NCBI RefSeq assembly: GCF_905475465.1
Contig: NC_062239.1
Location: 2,418,001-2,482,000, forward strand
Source: Pieris napi
Lineage: Eukaryota; Arthropoda; Insecta; Lepidoptera; Pieridae
DNA: 64,000 bases
Reading direction: 5' to 3'
The position numbers and the translations under genes are program-made. The notes beneath the pieces are model-generated. The model saw nothing but the letters and a program-made list of their open reading frames with translations. It had not been told where the DNA came from and searched no databases. Shown in pieces: positions 23,140-36,000 of this stretch. Each line of letters begins with the position of its first letter. The first letter of the stretch is position 1.

Positions 23140-24110
23140 TGTATTGTTATCGGGATATCATAGGGATAAGGGAACGTCACCCCCTAATGTGTGCGAGTGG
23201 CGCGGAGATAATACACGTATGGGGATGCTTAGTGGAGTTTACAAAATGTGTTTAGGGTTACCAGTAATATCTTTTAATCATTTTATTGTAGGAAAGCAGA
23301 GAGAACTCGTAAATAATAACGGTCTTTAGATAACACGTCATCTTGAGAAAATCAAACATAACTCCAGTGAAATAACCCTAAATAAAATTGGTTGTTTAAT
23401 ATTCTCCCCATTAAAATTTCATCAAGAATAAACCGTTTAATAAATTACTAATATTTGCACTGACAACCCTTACCGCAGACACAAAAGCGAGGGCAACGAG
23501 TTATTACTTTTATGCACCGGGGTTCTTTAGCTGCTAGGGCCTGGGCTCTGTAATCTGTTGATTTTACGCTCGCCGACCCCTTCGCTACGCTCGAACCCCA
23601 CTTTTAATAATAGCCTCACAACACGTCCTCTAAACGGAAACAAAATCAATTTACGACGCTCGCCTCTTAATAAGAAACACTTTTTCGTTCATTATGTGGT
23701 TTGTTTTTCCCACGTTTATTTAGTATTAGAAATCGGCTAGGTGTGGCTGATTAGATTCCGAATTTAAAATGCAATCGATTTAATGTCTGTTACACCTTAC
23801 TCTATTATTTTTAAGTTTTTAAATTTAGAATTTTTGGGATATTTCGCGTCTGTGGCTATCCGGCTTGAATATTTGTTTAGGACTGGCAAGTGGGGTGATT
23901 AAATGGGGTTGTATTGTTCGGCGGGCAGATGTCGGCTCCGCTCGAAAGCGCTATTTAGCGTACAGCCCGCTTTATTGTAATGGATTATTACATTAGCACT
24001 TAACACGCTCAGCCGAGCGAGAATCGGAACCCTCGGTTCTGATGCGGGTTCCTTTTTTGACATGGTCCGATTGCAATCACTGATTAGTATTGAAAAGCTT
24101 TTTTCCACGG
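23140..24110. promoter_or_regulatory. CpG-richer non-repetitive patch in intron 4
   Basis: Composition differs from the AT-rich, transposon-derived DNA nearby, with many CpGs and no repeat ends or protein signal. It is a candidate intronic regulatory block. This is inference from composition only. Confidence 0.2.
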
Positions 24111-24544
24111 GTATCGTTCGGTATCGCTGAACAGGTTTAGGTCACTATATCAGGAATTATTTTTATTCAAAGAATTGTGGCTGTTCAAATAAAATAAATA
24201 AAGGATGTGGACTCTTAACAAAGTATCAATAGTCCGTGTAATTTAGTCCACCACCGGATTAATCCTAAAGCAGTTACACGAATTCATCAAATTGTTAGAT
24301 CTCCCGCAAAGGATAAATGCTTCAAAAAGCAGTAATATAATTTAATTTAATAACCCGCAAATTACTACAAGATAAAACCAGTACCAGAATTGTTTCATTC
24401 AATCCTTAGCTGAAGTAAACAGTAACCAAACATAATAATAAATCCAATTTAATTCCATAATATAAAAATTACAAATGTTAGTTTTGTTATTATATAATAC
24501 ACTTAGTCTACGTTAGTTTTCATTTCCATTACTTCGTGTTCTTT

Positions 24545-24760
24545 TAAAGGGGTCCTGAACTTTCCATTTGGACCTGTTGTTTGCTTCATTCATCCATTTC
24601 CCAGTAATCTCTATGATGTCGTCAGTCCATCACTTTTGTGGTCTTCCCACGCTTCTTTTGGAGGTCTCCTCCAGGGTGTCATCGCTGGTCCATATTTTGT
24701 ATGTACATATCAATATGACCTGTCCAGAAGTATGGCAACGCAATATATCTCGAGGCGTAG
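24545..24760 (-). pseudogene. C-terminal relic of a non-LTR retrotransposon reverse-transcriptase ORF
   Basis: On the minus strand one frame reads SKRSVGRPQK, a stop, then WTDDI...ITGKWMNEANNR with KW and an acidic end. This matches the common C-terminal R-W-x-D-D-I ... A-x-x-R-x-x-W pattern of insect LINE polyproteins. It is interrupted by stops and only about 70 codons survive. The LINE clade is not determined. Confidence 0.5.
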
Positions 24761-25148
24761 ACATATCGCTCTATATAACGTTTTAAAATAATTGTAAATG
24801 AACTCTCAAGGCCGTCATAATTGACGTCGCTAAGGTTGATTTTGTCGTGTTTGATTGCGTCGTGACTGGTCGGCGTGACCGCGTCTAACGCGTGTTTTCC
24901 GCTCTTTCTGGCGACGACTAATTGCTTAGATTTTCTTTTGTTAGTCGCGGGGCCGTGCTCCGTGCCGAATTACACCTACTTACGGTGTGAATTGATTGTT
25001 TCGTGTGACTGAATCGACACGGACACTTATTGTTCTTCCTCGTGATTATCCACGCCTTACATCTCCCTTACACGTATTATTTTAAAAGTGAAGTAAGTGT
25101 ATGCAGAGTTAACTGACGAGTTTATTTTTGCTCTTTATTATTATTATA

Positions 25149-25560
25149 CTAGCCGACCCGGCAAACGTTGTTTTGCCATGTATGTTATTTATAGGAAACA
25201 TTTTTTTAGTTCAATAAAAGTAACTATCTACTATAATAAAAATAGGGGTTGATCGTATAGGGATATAAATTAGAGGTTGTATGTATTTTTGTATCACAAA
25301 AATATGAAAACAATTTTTTTTCCTGAAAAATAAAAAAAAGTTTTTTGGGGTGGACACCCCTTATCACTTAAGGGTTTGAAAGATAGATAGTAGCCGATTC
25401 TCAGACTTATTGAAAAGGCATAAAAAATTTCACAACAAATCAATCAACAAATTAACAACTATATTCCACATAGAAAAAACCAATATGAAATTGCCTACTC
25501 CTAAAATGGAATTTCATTTGTTTATTAGCAATCTCTTTTTAATAGCAATGCACCGAACTA
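25149..25560 (+). repeat. ACTAGCCGACCCGGC interspersed repeat
   Basis: It begins actagccgacccggcaaacg and continues with the gttgttttgcc word. It is the best 5' match to the family also seen at 15360 and 19785. The downstream part contains gggtggacaccccttatcac, common in this family. No ORF. The 3' boundary is approximate. Confidence 0.55.
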
Positions 25561-26157
25561 GAGTCAATAGTTGAAGAGTTATAAATTAATAACGCCGCAG
25601 TGATTTCATGAAGTGTCGAGAGGGAACAATAGGGTTATACAGAACAAATACCGGGGGTGTCGAATGTCGATGAAATACTATGTCGTGTTTTACGAGCGTT
25701 GACACCCCTGCGCCACGCTTCAATACACATATCACCCATTCCACAAACTCATGAAATATCGTTCATGCGAAAAACGAAATTCTCGTGTTAATATTTCCTT
25801 TTAAATGAAGGCGCTTTTTGCAGTCTGTCTGGGGTTCTTAAAACGATTTATGGGCGTTTCTGTACGTGCCATTTCTTAGACAAGTCGTAAAATATCGAAT
25901 TTTAAAAGATTATAGAGTTTAGATTTGTCTGCCAGAATTGAAGCAGTTTGTATATTTTAACTGTCCTAATTCAATAAACGTCTATAATCAAACGTCTCAG
26001 TTTTAAGTGCTAAACAGTGATAAGTGGATAAAAAATAGTATACAAGAACTGAGTGTATTCCCCGTATTACAGACTGTAGGAAGTGTTATTGGACACTTTC
26101 ATATTTGATCATAATGTTAATTTGTGTCTATGCGCAGAGACCATTTATAAAAAAAAA

Positions 26158-26730
26158 GGGTGCGTGTACTTATGTACGCGCTTAAGAAGTTATACTTCTT
26201 TGGCATTATTAAAAATAGTTTTTGATTGCATACAAATAATTAATTACAATTAAATAATCAAAGACTGAAAAAGGAGTCATTATAGTCAATTAAGTTCAGT
26301 TTACATTTGAAAAATTAAATAAATAATTATTTATTATTATTCTCTTACATTAAGTGTAACATAAATTCTATTTAGTTAAAAGTATATATTATTATATATT
26401 TAGAACATCTCTACCAAACACTAAGATGTATGCATGTATAGCTTTGGCAGTATTGCACAATATAAAATTAATAAATTTCTTTGAAAAAATAATTAAAACT
26501 CCTTATTTGTTTAAAAAGTAAATGATAAATGTCATTATGGTCATTCAAAATTCTTGGCATACGAACTTCACGCATATTCTATTTCTTTTTACTTGTAGAT
26601 TGTCTTATTCCTATCTCGCTCGCGCACGCTATAATCACACTCCCAATTTTATGTCACAGGTGCGCGCGCATCGTAAAATTTCACTCTCATAAATTTTTCA
26701 TAACGCGCCTAAAGAAGTATAACTTCAAAA
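26158..26730 (+). mobile_element. Copy 3 (longest) of the GAAGTTATACTTC-type MITE
   Basis: The left end is gggtgcgtgtacttatgtac and the right end gcgcctaaagaagtataac. The aagttatacttctttggc and gcgcctaaagaagtataac motifs at opposite ends are near reverse complements. It shares most of its length with 4421-4781 but has about 200 bp more interior. A 76-codon frame at its right end has no domain. Confidence 0.75.
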
Positions 26731-27012
26731 GTCTCAATAGATATATATTTCTAAACTAAGTTTATTTTGACGGTATGTCGATACCAGTTGGTTCACAAAT
26801 TATTCATAGATAGGGTGGAGTTGTTTACTTGTGCATTAGGGTGCCCGCAGCTCCTGATAAAAACATTGCACGTGCCTGATCCGCTTAGCCATTTATAATG
26901 AAACAGCCAGGGAGCCCCCTAATCCTGTTTGTTTTTGACCTCACTATACAACAGATCTAATAAATACTGACGCTCTGCATTATTTAGTCTGTTATGATAA
27001 AGTTATGTGCCA

Positions 27013-27213
27013 TCATTCAGCTCTAGGTACTACGAATGGTTTTGAAATTCGAATCCTATATTATTTGTCTATGAATCTGCATTCTTTATTTGAATTTCTG
27101 ACCACCTTTGCGTCATCCTTCAGATCTACTATGGTATGGTTTTAAAATTCGAATCTTATATTATTTGTCTATGGATCTACATTCCTTTTATTAAGTTATT
27201 ACTACATAAAGTT
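27013..27213 (+). repeat. Imperfect tandem duplication, about 100-bp unit
   Basis: Two units start catcattcag (27013) and catccttcag (27114). They share atggtttt, aattcgaatc and ttatttgtctatg in the same order. Copies differ at scattered bases, so the duplication is not recent. Confidence 0.7.
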
Positions 27214-28316
27214 TGAACCATCCAACAACATTCACGTATCAAAGAATCTTAATTGTTGTTTAAAATGGTCACAAGGGGTTATCAAATTATAACGGTTGTA
27301 TCAAGGTAATGAGGGAAGGGTGTGTTATCTGGAAGCTGATACTGTGAATTGTTTAAATGAACTCGACAACTGAACGCTCGACCGCGCCCCCTCTAGTAAA
27401 AGCGAAATTATCTCTCCATCTAGTGCGCGCTCGACAGATGGCGCTTGCAATAAAACCACTAAACGCGTTCCCCCTTCTTTATTTGATCGGGGAGCCAAAT
27501 TAAAGGATTTACTAACCCCTCACAAGCGACCCCCGACAATCACCTTTGTATTAAGTCTAATTGTGTTTTCGAATACAGACTATAATGATACAGGGATCGC
27601 TGTGTGAAAAATAAGGCCCATTCGTCCCTTGAGATTTATTAAATTCAATGCTACATTAGGTTGAATGTACCCCACCCTATCTAAATTTAATTTAAAAGTC
27701 AATGCAGCATTTTGAAAAGCGAATAAAACTTTTTATATCTCTAATTAAGGTTTAACATGAATACATTTATTTAATCGTACATTTTGTACTTTACATAACA
27801 TCGCGAATTCAAGTTTTTAGAACGATGTCGTTTTATACCGAATTTTAAAAATTCAAAAATGGAACACCAAAAGCAAAGTAGATCTATACGTATCAATTAT
27901 AGTGGTGTAGTGTGAAACTAATTACAAGGGCCCTACGCGAGGGCTGCCTTAATTGCACTGATTGAGACACGGATATTGATTTAGAAACAGTTTGCGTTGC
28001 CGACACTCGGTCGAGGCGAGCCCTCATGAATAATGGAGGCCTTGTTCGCTCCTTGACTCTTCATTTAAAACGGACGATTTCTATTCAACTCGAGCCACAC
28101 GCTCATGACTCACTCATTTACCATTCAAAGTGATACGTAAAAATGCAATTGTCGTTTCGTAAGAATGTCAACTTACATTAACAACCACTGACATTGTTTT
28201 ACGCTTGTACGGGTGGGGAATCCATAAGTTTTTAGGGTACCTATAGGACAAATTGGATGAGATTTTGTGCCGTGCCCCACCATATCTAAAATTCTTATAC
28301 ATAATTTTAAATATAG

Positions 28317-28572
28317 GGAGCAGTGTTGGCCTAGTGGCTTCAGCGTGCGACTCTCATCCCAGAGGTCGTAGGTTCGATCCCCGGCTGTGCACCAATGGAC
28401 TTTCTATGTGCGCATTTAACATTTGCTCGAACGGTGAAGGAAAACATCGTGAGGATACCGACATGTTGTAGACCCAAAAAGTCGACGGCGTGTGTCAGGC
28501 ACAGGCTGATCTACTTGCCTATTTGATTGAAAAATGATCATGAAACAGATTCAGAAATCTGAGGCCCTTTTA
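28317..28572 (+). repeat. tRNA-derived SINE, best copy
   Basis: A box around ttggcctagtggctt (28326-28340) and B box ggttcgatccc (28371-28381), at the spacing of a polymerase III internal promoter. The body contains accaatggactttctatgtg, aaaacatcgtgagga and gaaacagattcagaaatctg. It matches the copies at 5046 and 62366. It is not a tRNA gene, since the head lacks a pairing acceptor stem. Confidence 0.85.
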
Positions 28573-29889
28573 TAAATTTTGGAAGAGCCCCCTTTAACAA
28601 TCAATTGCAGGCCCACGTTGGGAAACACTGATTTAAGGTTTTTTTGTAGAATATTTGTTTACCTGACTAAGCGATACTGTCCGAAATTATGGCACAATAA
28701 GCGAAAGTCTCTAAAAGAAAGAATGACTTGTATATATTTTCTATTTATATATAAACCAATTTGAAAATCACCTCATAATTATTTCAATACGCCGAACAAA
28801 ATAGCAGGAGAATTAAATCTCGCTTACATATCATGAAAACAGTTAAACAGTTGTGTGGAGACCGCGTACTATACAAATAGTGAAACAATTCAAAGTGGGG
28901 TGAACAAATAGAGGGTGGCTACCCGCTATTGATGCTTCCCTCTGAGAGCTACGCTACAATTCACTACAAATTACAATAGCAGATTAACTCTAAGATGAAT
29001 TATTCAAAAATAGAATTATCATTGTAACGGAATTTAGGAATGAGATTTTGCTTTTGATTTCAAGAGACCTAGAGTCTTTTCAACAGTAACATTTTTAGTA
29101 TTACTAGGTACTTAAATAAAATAATAAAACATTAAAAACGTCTTTAATAACTACTTAGAAACTGGCACACGCCCGTTGTGTACCTAAAATATTATATGCC
29201 CACGTGGCCTTTATTAAAATAGCAGTTCGTGTTCAGTATTTTAAAACTTATTTATAAAAATTAAATTCTAGTATTTAAACTTCACATATATGAAGCTAAT
29301 AGACACATTACAATAGATTACACGCGTCTCTTGACATGAAGTTGCAGTATAATTATTTAATTCGCATTTCAAATTGACACAGTAAATGGAAGTATATTTA
29401 TTTTTTATATCGACGTGCGAACATGCGACAATTGCCACGCGATGTGACGTGTCGCACGACCAAGCAATAACTGCATATTTCATTTGATATAATTGCTAAT
29501 TAAGCAGAATGTGTGTTAACACGGTGTCCATTTCATTAATAACATGTCATTACTCTTGCAGGATTGTCCGTGAAATTTGTCATAATTGCCTTGCTAAGCT
29601 ATGGTAGTTTTTTTTAAATTTCGAATGTCATGTTTATTTTCGAACGAATTATATTTTTTATAAATTTCCCAAAAAATATTATCTACGCACACTGAAAACT
29701 TATTTGAATTTCGAATTATTTTAATTTTTTTTTTTCATTAGTAAAATCGAATTGTATTTTGAATTTCGAATTATTTTCAAAGGTCCTACTTGTAAAGTTA
29801 GAAATATTTATGATACTTAATGCAGAAAATTAGAAGATAATATGGAAACTTTAAGAATAAATTTAATATCCTACGTAGTTAATAACACA

Positions 29890-30010
29890 ACAGTAGTAAA
29901 AGACAAGTCGGGTTTAGCAGGACGAGGGTCGGGCAGACCACGGACGGAAAGACCGCAGAGCTGCGGCTTGCGGCCTGCGGTCCGCGAACCACAGACCCGC
30001 AGACCCATAC
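29890..30010. other. Isolated GC-rich patch with CGG/CTGCGG words
   Basis: About 120 bp dense in gcggcttgcggcctgcggtc-like words in very AT-rich surroundings. No coding signal holds across it. It could be a mini-satellite remnant or part of a small insertion. Confidence 0.35.
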
Positions 30011-31091
30011 AATATTCAACAATTGCAATACTTAATGATAAAAATTAAATATATACAGATTACTCTTATTAGAACAACAAAACGCACAGTGGACTTGTTT
30101 TTCTACTAAATAAACGTAACCTTAGTCTGGTGGCTAAAACGACTATAGAAATTTAATTATCTTTTGTAAACTTCACAAACTTAAATTATTCAACTTCTTA
30201 ATATTTATTAAAATATTTCTCAACTAAGATATCATCGTATGCAAATGTAATTATCATATTTGAATCAACAACTCAAAACTATGAACGTTTTTGACGGTGA
30301 CCTTTTGAAATTAACATAAAATACCTCAATAGCTCTATTATAGACGAAAACAACTTAGTAATACTAATTAATTGGAATAGGTGTGATAATTAATGCTACT
30401 AATTATTCACATTAATGATACAATTTATTCATAAACTAATTGGCCGTTAAAGCATATTAGGATTTTATACTATCAATTTTTGAGTTATGCAGAAAAAGTA
30501 AAAAGCAATTGCTTGTATGTAATTAATTCCTAAAATAACTATGTATAATGAAAATGTTAAATTAAATTTTATAATCGATCTTTCAATGAAAGAAATTAGC
30601 ATAGTATTGCCATACAAGGTTTAAACGGTAACAGTTGCGTAATCAAAACTTATAGTGGCATAAAATATTTTTGAACGGAGATGAGAATAATTTATCTTGT
30701 GCAAACAGTGTGCCTGTCCAGGGTAGTTGGGCCTGGGCACACAATAAGCGGGAGGGCAAACAGCTTGCGCAAACAAGCCGAGTAAACTTGCAAACTCGGA
30801 CCCTCCAATCCCGTACAAATGTTATGATGTATACTATTTAATATTTCACCCCTGCCCTTGTTTAATTTTTATTCGAAATTCGAATTTCGTAAATCCACTG
30901 TGCCTACTGAAATACGTTAGATTTAAATCGAATTACTGACAGTTCTAGAAAAATAATGTTTGTTCCACTCAAAATGGAACTCATGGTTTCGTACTAAAAA
31001 CTCCGTATTAAAACGTTTGGTTTAAAATATATTGCTTACCTTCGTTACATCGTGTTTCAATGGACGGAGCTATGTTTGCGTTGCAGCAACG

Positions 31092-31095
31092 AGCT
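31092..31095. repeat. Target-site duplication AGCT, left
   Basis: Four bases agct directly outside the left LTR, matched by agct at 38930-38933. Four-base duplications are standard for gypsy-class integrases. Confidence 0.85.
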
Positions 31096-31455
31096 AGTCA
31101 AGTAGTGGGTCCGCGAAAAAAGGGTTTTTAAAAACTTAAAGTTAAAATGAATACAACCGGTCCGATTTGAGGTCCGTTTAATACTAAATATTACAAGTAT
31201 TCTATTATATTTATATCCTATTCTTAAAGGCCTACGTGACCGTTGTGCTGACACATTGTTCTCACGCTCTACAAGGAAACGATACTTAGTAAGAACTAAG
31301 AGTGGATCGTAAATCATGTAAGAGTGGTTCGTAAATCATGTAACAGCACTTCAGCTATTGAAATATAAAGGATCTTTGTACTACTATGTTGCAATGGTTT
31401 TTGTTTATATAAAATATAATCATCTTATAGTGGTGACAGACGGGGTTATATAACT
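31096..31455 (-). repeat. 3' LTR of the errantivirus (left copy)
   Basis: 360 bp, read as agtcaagtag...ggttatataact on the plus strand, and apparently identical to 38570-38929. It contains an adjacent duplication of a 22-bp unit (31299-31320 and 31321-31342). Short minus frames inside it are not genes. Confidence 0.95.
31299..31342. repeat. 22-bp tandem repeat inside the LTR
   Basis: Two adjacent units agagtggWtcgtaaatcatgta differ at one base. The same pair is at 38773-38816 in the other LTR. Duplicated motifs in an LTR often act as enhancer sites. That role is inference. Confidence 0.85.
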
Positions 31456-31466
31456 CCTCCCTCCTT
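31456..31466 (-). other. Polypurine tract
   Basis: Directly next to the 3' LTR, the minus strand reads aaggagggagg, an all-purine run that would prime plus-strand DNA synthesis. Confidence 0.85.
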
Positions 31467-33061
31467 AAGAGCGAAATTATCAGGGGATTGCACATGCAAA
31501 TTCTGATTATTTCGCCACTGCAACATATTAATAATATTATTTTTTATAAAAACACAACAATTAGCAAAATACAATAAAAGAGTGCCTAAACTAATGCTTT
31601 TCACTTTCACTGAATTGTCCATTTCACTATCACTATCTCTGTTAAGTTGTTACAGCATGTAAGACATGTGTTGCAGGTCACTGAGCTCCATTCCTTGTAA
31701 GTTTACTGGATTCTGATTTTCCTTAGAGTTCACTGTTGACTGTAACTCCAGCAGCTTAATGGATGGGATACGTTCTGATGACATATTTTCTGTATATGAA
31801 CGCTGATGATGTAATTGGATGTTATTGATGTTGAGATCGCGGGGTTAATCTATAGTAATGATATATTATGTTCCCTTTATAGAGTTTCGGCTTATCTCAT
31901 TTTTGCAATTATTTTGAATAATGATTTGATTACGGCTGTATAATATTCATCTATTAGTTGATATTTTTGTACCTTTACCTCTTCTATAATTATTGTATTC
32001 TGGTCACAGTTGGATGGGTTTTCCTTGAAGGTCATCAGCTCCTCAATGCATGTCGTTTCAGGATACGGTGCCCCTGTTTTCTTGTGTGCAGAGATAATTT
32101 TCCTCAGAGACTTGTTTGCAAGGCTGTATAAGCGGTAAGTATGTTACACCTTTCACCAGGATATAGGGATATTTAGGAATGATTATTAAGGTTAGGTTTT
32201 TAGGGTCATGAAAGATAGGTAAGGGATACATTTTATTATAACTATAAGTTGAATTGGTTATTAAAGCTACCTCTAATACAAAAGTTATTTTCCTGTCTAT
32301 CATGTATGATTTAACATTAATCGTATCTTCTAATTTAACTAAATTATCCCAAGTGGGTGGATACATAAGATTTTCTGACTGTGATATATAAATTAAAATC
32401 TGTAATAAATGTGTAAAACATTGGTTTTGGTGAAAGCCAAAGCAATTTCTAATTCGCTTATTTTTTATATAAAGCGTTCTAAAATTACTTACAAAAAGAT
32501 TATATAAACTTATAACATATGTAGAGTATACTGCATTATTTTCTTTAGTACTTATATCTTTTAACATTTTTTGTTTTTACACGTTTTAGTCTTTCGTCCA
32601 TAATTTTGAGTTATTGTGTAATATTTCTGATGAATTAATGAGTCCATCTAACATTTTGGAAACAACTATTAAACGCTTGTTTGTGGAAATTTTGTTGACT
32701 AAGTACCTAATTGATTTATTAACTGTTCATATCGTTGAGCATCTTCCTGATCTAAGTTTCCAGTTATAATTTTAATAATAGAGCCTAGAGGGTTCAATAT
32801 TCCTCTTCGTACTCGGTGTGAAGGGATTATTTGCCTAATTTTTTTTTTGTAGTTATTCTTTGCAAATACTCTACTTGTTCCCTAATTCCTAAAAATTCTT
32901 TAAACTAAGACTTATCATCACTTACTATCTTACTAAATTACTAAATTTCCTATTGTTATATTCTAATTCCATTAGTAGGCCATTCAAATCTAATACCTTA
33001 AAAATAAGCCAGTTATCCTGTTGGATGAAGGCTGTTCCCTGTCTTACGGATCCCTGAATTG
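31467..33061 (-). pseudogene. env: Degenerate errantivirus env
   Basis: Envelope gene related to baculovirus F protein, broken at several places. A furin-type RVRR site lies at 32804-32815, followed by a glycine-led fusion-peptide-like segment and a D-x-x-D-A motif, as in errantivirus envelopes. Frame breaks are seen at a TAG (32699-32701), two in-frame TAA codons (32586-32588 and 32577-32579), a frame change near 32070 and a stop at 31892-31894. The longest intact piece is 169 codons (32058-32567). A hydrophobic stretch near 31570 may be the membrane anchor. With so many lesions it cannot give a full protein from this copy. Confidence 0.8.
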
Positions 33062-33064
33062 TTT

Positions 33065-36000
33065 TCAACCTTTTGAAGTTGAAGGCCCAAGCTGGGGCTC
33101 GTGAGTGTCATCATGATCACTAAGCACCACCTTAGAAGGTCGTTTTATGTTTTTAATTGGTACCTTTTTGTGTTTACCTTTAATTGTAATAGGGATGGTG
33201 TTTCTTTCAGGTTTTCCTGTAACTATGGCCTTTTCAAAACAAGGTTTGTCCTTACTTCTGCGAGTGTTTATTAATTTTGTGAAAATGGTTTTCCCTTCTG
33301 GTAACGGGACGTCGGATTCGCCACCGCGTTTTTCTCTAGAGTTTTCCTTAAACGTTAACATTTTATCAGATATGTATTTGTATAAAACTTTTATTCTTTT
33401 GGCGTGGTCTTTAATTAATTTTTGCAAGTATTGTTTCTCGAAGTCTATATTGAATGGGTTTTCAGAATCTACATGGCCAAACACTACTTCAAACGGTGTT
33501 AAAGTTGTTACACTATGAATCGCATTATTATATGCCATGATAGAGTAGGTCATAATAGATGCGGCGTCGGTACATTGTTGTTCGTATTTTGCCAGTCTGT
33601 AAATTTCGATTAAGGTGGAATGAAAACGTTCAACTATTCCCATTGAATTAGGGTTCCTAGGCGTGCCGATATGTATTTGGATTTTATAGAGTGACATCAT
33701 TTCTTTCAATAGATCGTTGTTGAATTCAGTACCAGGGTCGCAGCTTATTTTCTTAGGTATACCGTAAAATGAAAAGTATTTTATTAGTGCGCGGATAACG
33801 TCAGGTGTGCCTTTACTAGGAATTTCAATCGCCTGTCCTAGTTTGCTAAAAGCGTCAACTAAGGTGAGGTATGTTTTTCCTTCGATACTAAATATATCTA
33901 TAAATAATTCCTGGAATGGGGCATCTTGCGTTTGAGTTAACTGTAAATATGGTTTCAAAGGCTTTCGGTCATATTTCATTTGTTTACAGGCTTCACAAGA
34001 ATTAATTACTGCTGATATAGTTTCTTTCATGTTATTCCAAAAGAAGTGTCGCCTGATGTGTGTGAAAGTTTCTTGAATACCTCTGTGACAGGTTTTTCCG
34101 AGATGAAATTTCAGAATAACCGCTTTCTGTTCATTTTCATCGTCAATAAAAACGATTCTTTCCGTACACTCATAAAATTGAATTGATCCACCTTTAAAAA
34201 GCCTAATTACCATGTTGCTGAATTGTTTGCGATGTTCCGTATTTTCGAAATATATAAAATATTTCTTTTTGGGTTTTATGTATTCTTTCAGGAATTGTTT
34301 GATTAAATTTTCATTATCTATGGGTAGAAAAACTTCTAAGATTCTTTGTTTTTCACGGGACACGTCACGAACTTGAATGCTATTTTTATACCATTGGAAA
34401 ACTAATATTTGGTTAGGCTTCGAATCAATTGCTTCGTTTAAAATAGGAATACCGTGTGACTCAAGGTCTTGTGCTGAATGTATAGTTTCAGATTTACTCG
34501 AAAGAGATGGAATCGGGTTTGTAACTTTTTCGAAAGATTCATTGGATTTTTGCGAATCTATGTCTGAAATAGTGATTGTATGTTCAGAGTCAGTAATTGA
34601 AATTGTTCTTGAGTCTTGTGAATCGCGACGCAATCGTTTTTGTATCTCCTTATTATCACAGTTTACTTTCATGGATTCTTTATCGGATAATGCGTTAATT
34701 TTAATACGAGATAAAGCATCAGCATTACAGTTTTGTTTCCCTTTTTTGTAGACTACTTCGAAGTCGTAGTCCAGGAGATTTAACCGCCAACGGGTGAGTT
34801 TACTACTGGGTTCCTTAAGAGAATGCAGCCACGCTAAAGGGCGGTGATCTGTGTAAATAATGAACTTCTTCCCATAAAGATAGGGGCGGAAATGTTTGAT
34901 AGCCCACACAATGGCTAGAAGCTCACGTTCAATCGTGCTATATTTAGATTCAGTTTCAGTGAGGGTTCTGCTCGCGTAAGCAACGGGTAAGTCGTTGCCT
35001 ACTATGCCTTGAGAAAGTACAGCACCTAAGGCTATTTGTGAAGCATCGGTCGTTAGGATAAAGGTTTTTTCTGTATCTGGGTATTGTAGAAGAGGTGCAT
35101 TTGTTAATAGTTCCTTACACTTCTGAAAGGCGTCAATATATTGTTGATCTATTACAATTTTATTACGTTTTTTTAAGCAATTTGTCAGCGGCTTTGTGAT
35201 TTTAGCGAAGTCTTTTATGAATCGGCGATAATAACCGATAAGGCCAAGAAAACTCTTGATTTCAGTTGTGGTTTTTGGTAAAGGATATTTCAGGACTGCT
35301 TGAATTTTATCATCATTTGGTTGCAAGCCATTTTCTGTAATCTTGTGGCCAAGGTAGAGAACTTCCTTACATAAAAATTCGGTTTTGTCTAATTGTACTT
35401 TTAAGTTTGAGTCTCTAAGTCGCTGAAAAACTGTTCTTAATTTATGTATGTGTTCCTGTAAGCTGGCTGAAAATATGATGACGTCATCAAGATACACCAT
35501 ACAATGAATGTTGTGGAGACCTCTGAGAACGTTGTTCATTGCTCGCTGAAAAGTTGCAGGCGCAGTTTTTAAACCAAACGGCATACGCGTAAATTCGTAA
35601 TGGCCGTTCTGTGTACTGAACGCGGTTTTCTTTCTGTCTCTTTCTAAAACTTCTATTTGATGGTAACCTGAAGCTAAATCAATTGTACTGAAATATATAG
35701 CTTTTCCTAGTTTGTCTAATAAATCTGTTATGTTTGGCAGGGGGAATTTGTCATCGATAGTGATCTCGTTTAGGCGGCGATAGTCGATTACCATGCGATA
35801 CTTTCTCTCACCAGAGGCATCTAGTTTCTTGGGAACCAGGTGAACTGGTGCACTCCAGGGAGAGTGTGATTCCTGTATTATGTTATCCTGCAGTAATTTT
35901 TCTACTTGTCGATTAATTTCGTCGTTTAAAATCGGGGGTAATCTATAGGGTTTTACATATATCGGATCTTCATTTGTCGTACGTATCTCGTGTTTAACTT

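Noticed and set aside
28317..28400. Possible tRNA gene (A and B boxes)
   Set aside because: No acceptor stem or complete cloverleaf. The sequence continues as a multi-copy SINE body.
34377..34751. Plus-strand ORFs within the errantivirus (also 33147-33518, 36804-37654)
   Set aside because: They are antisense shadows of the pol and gag reading frames.
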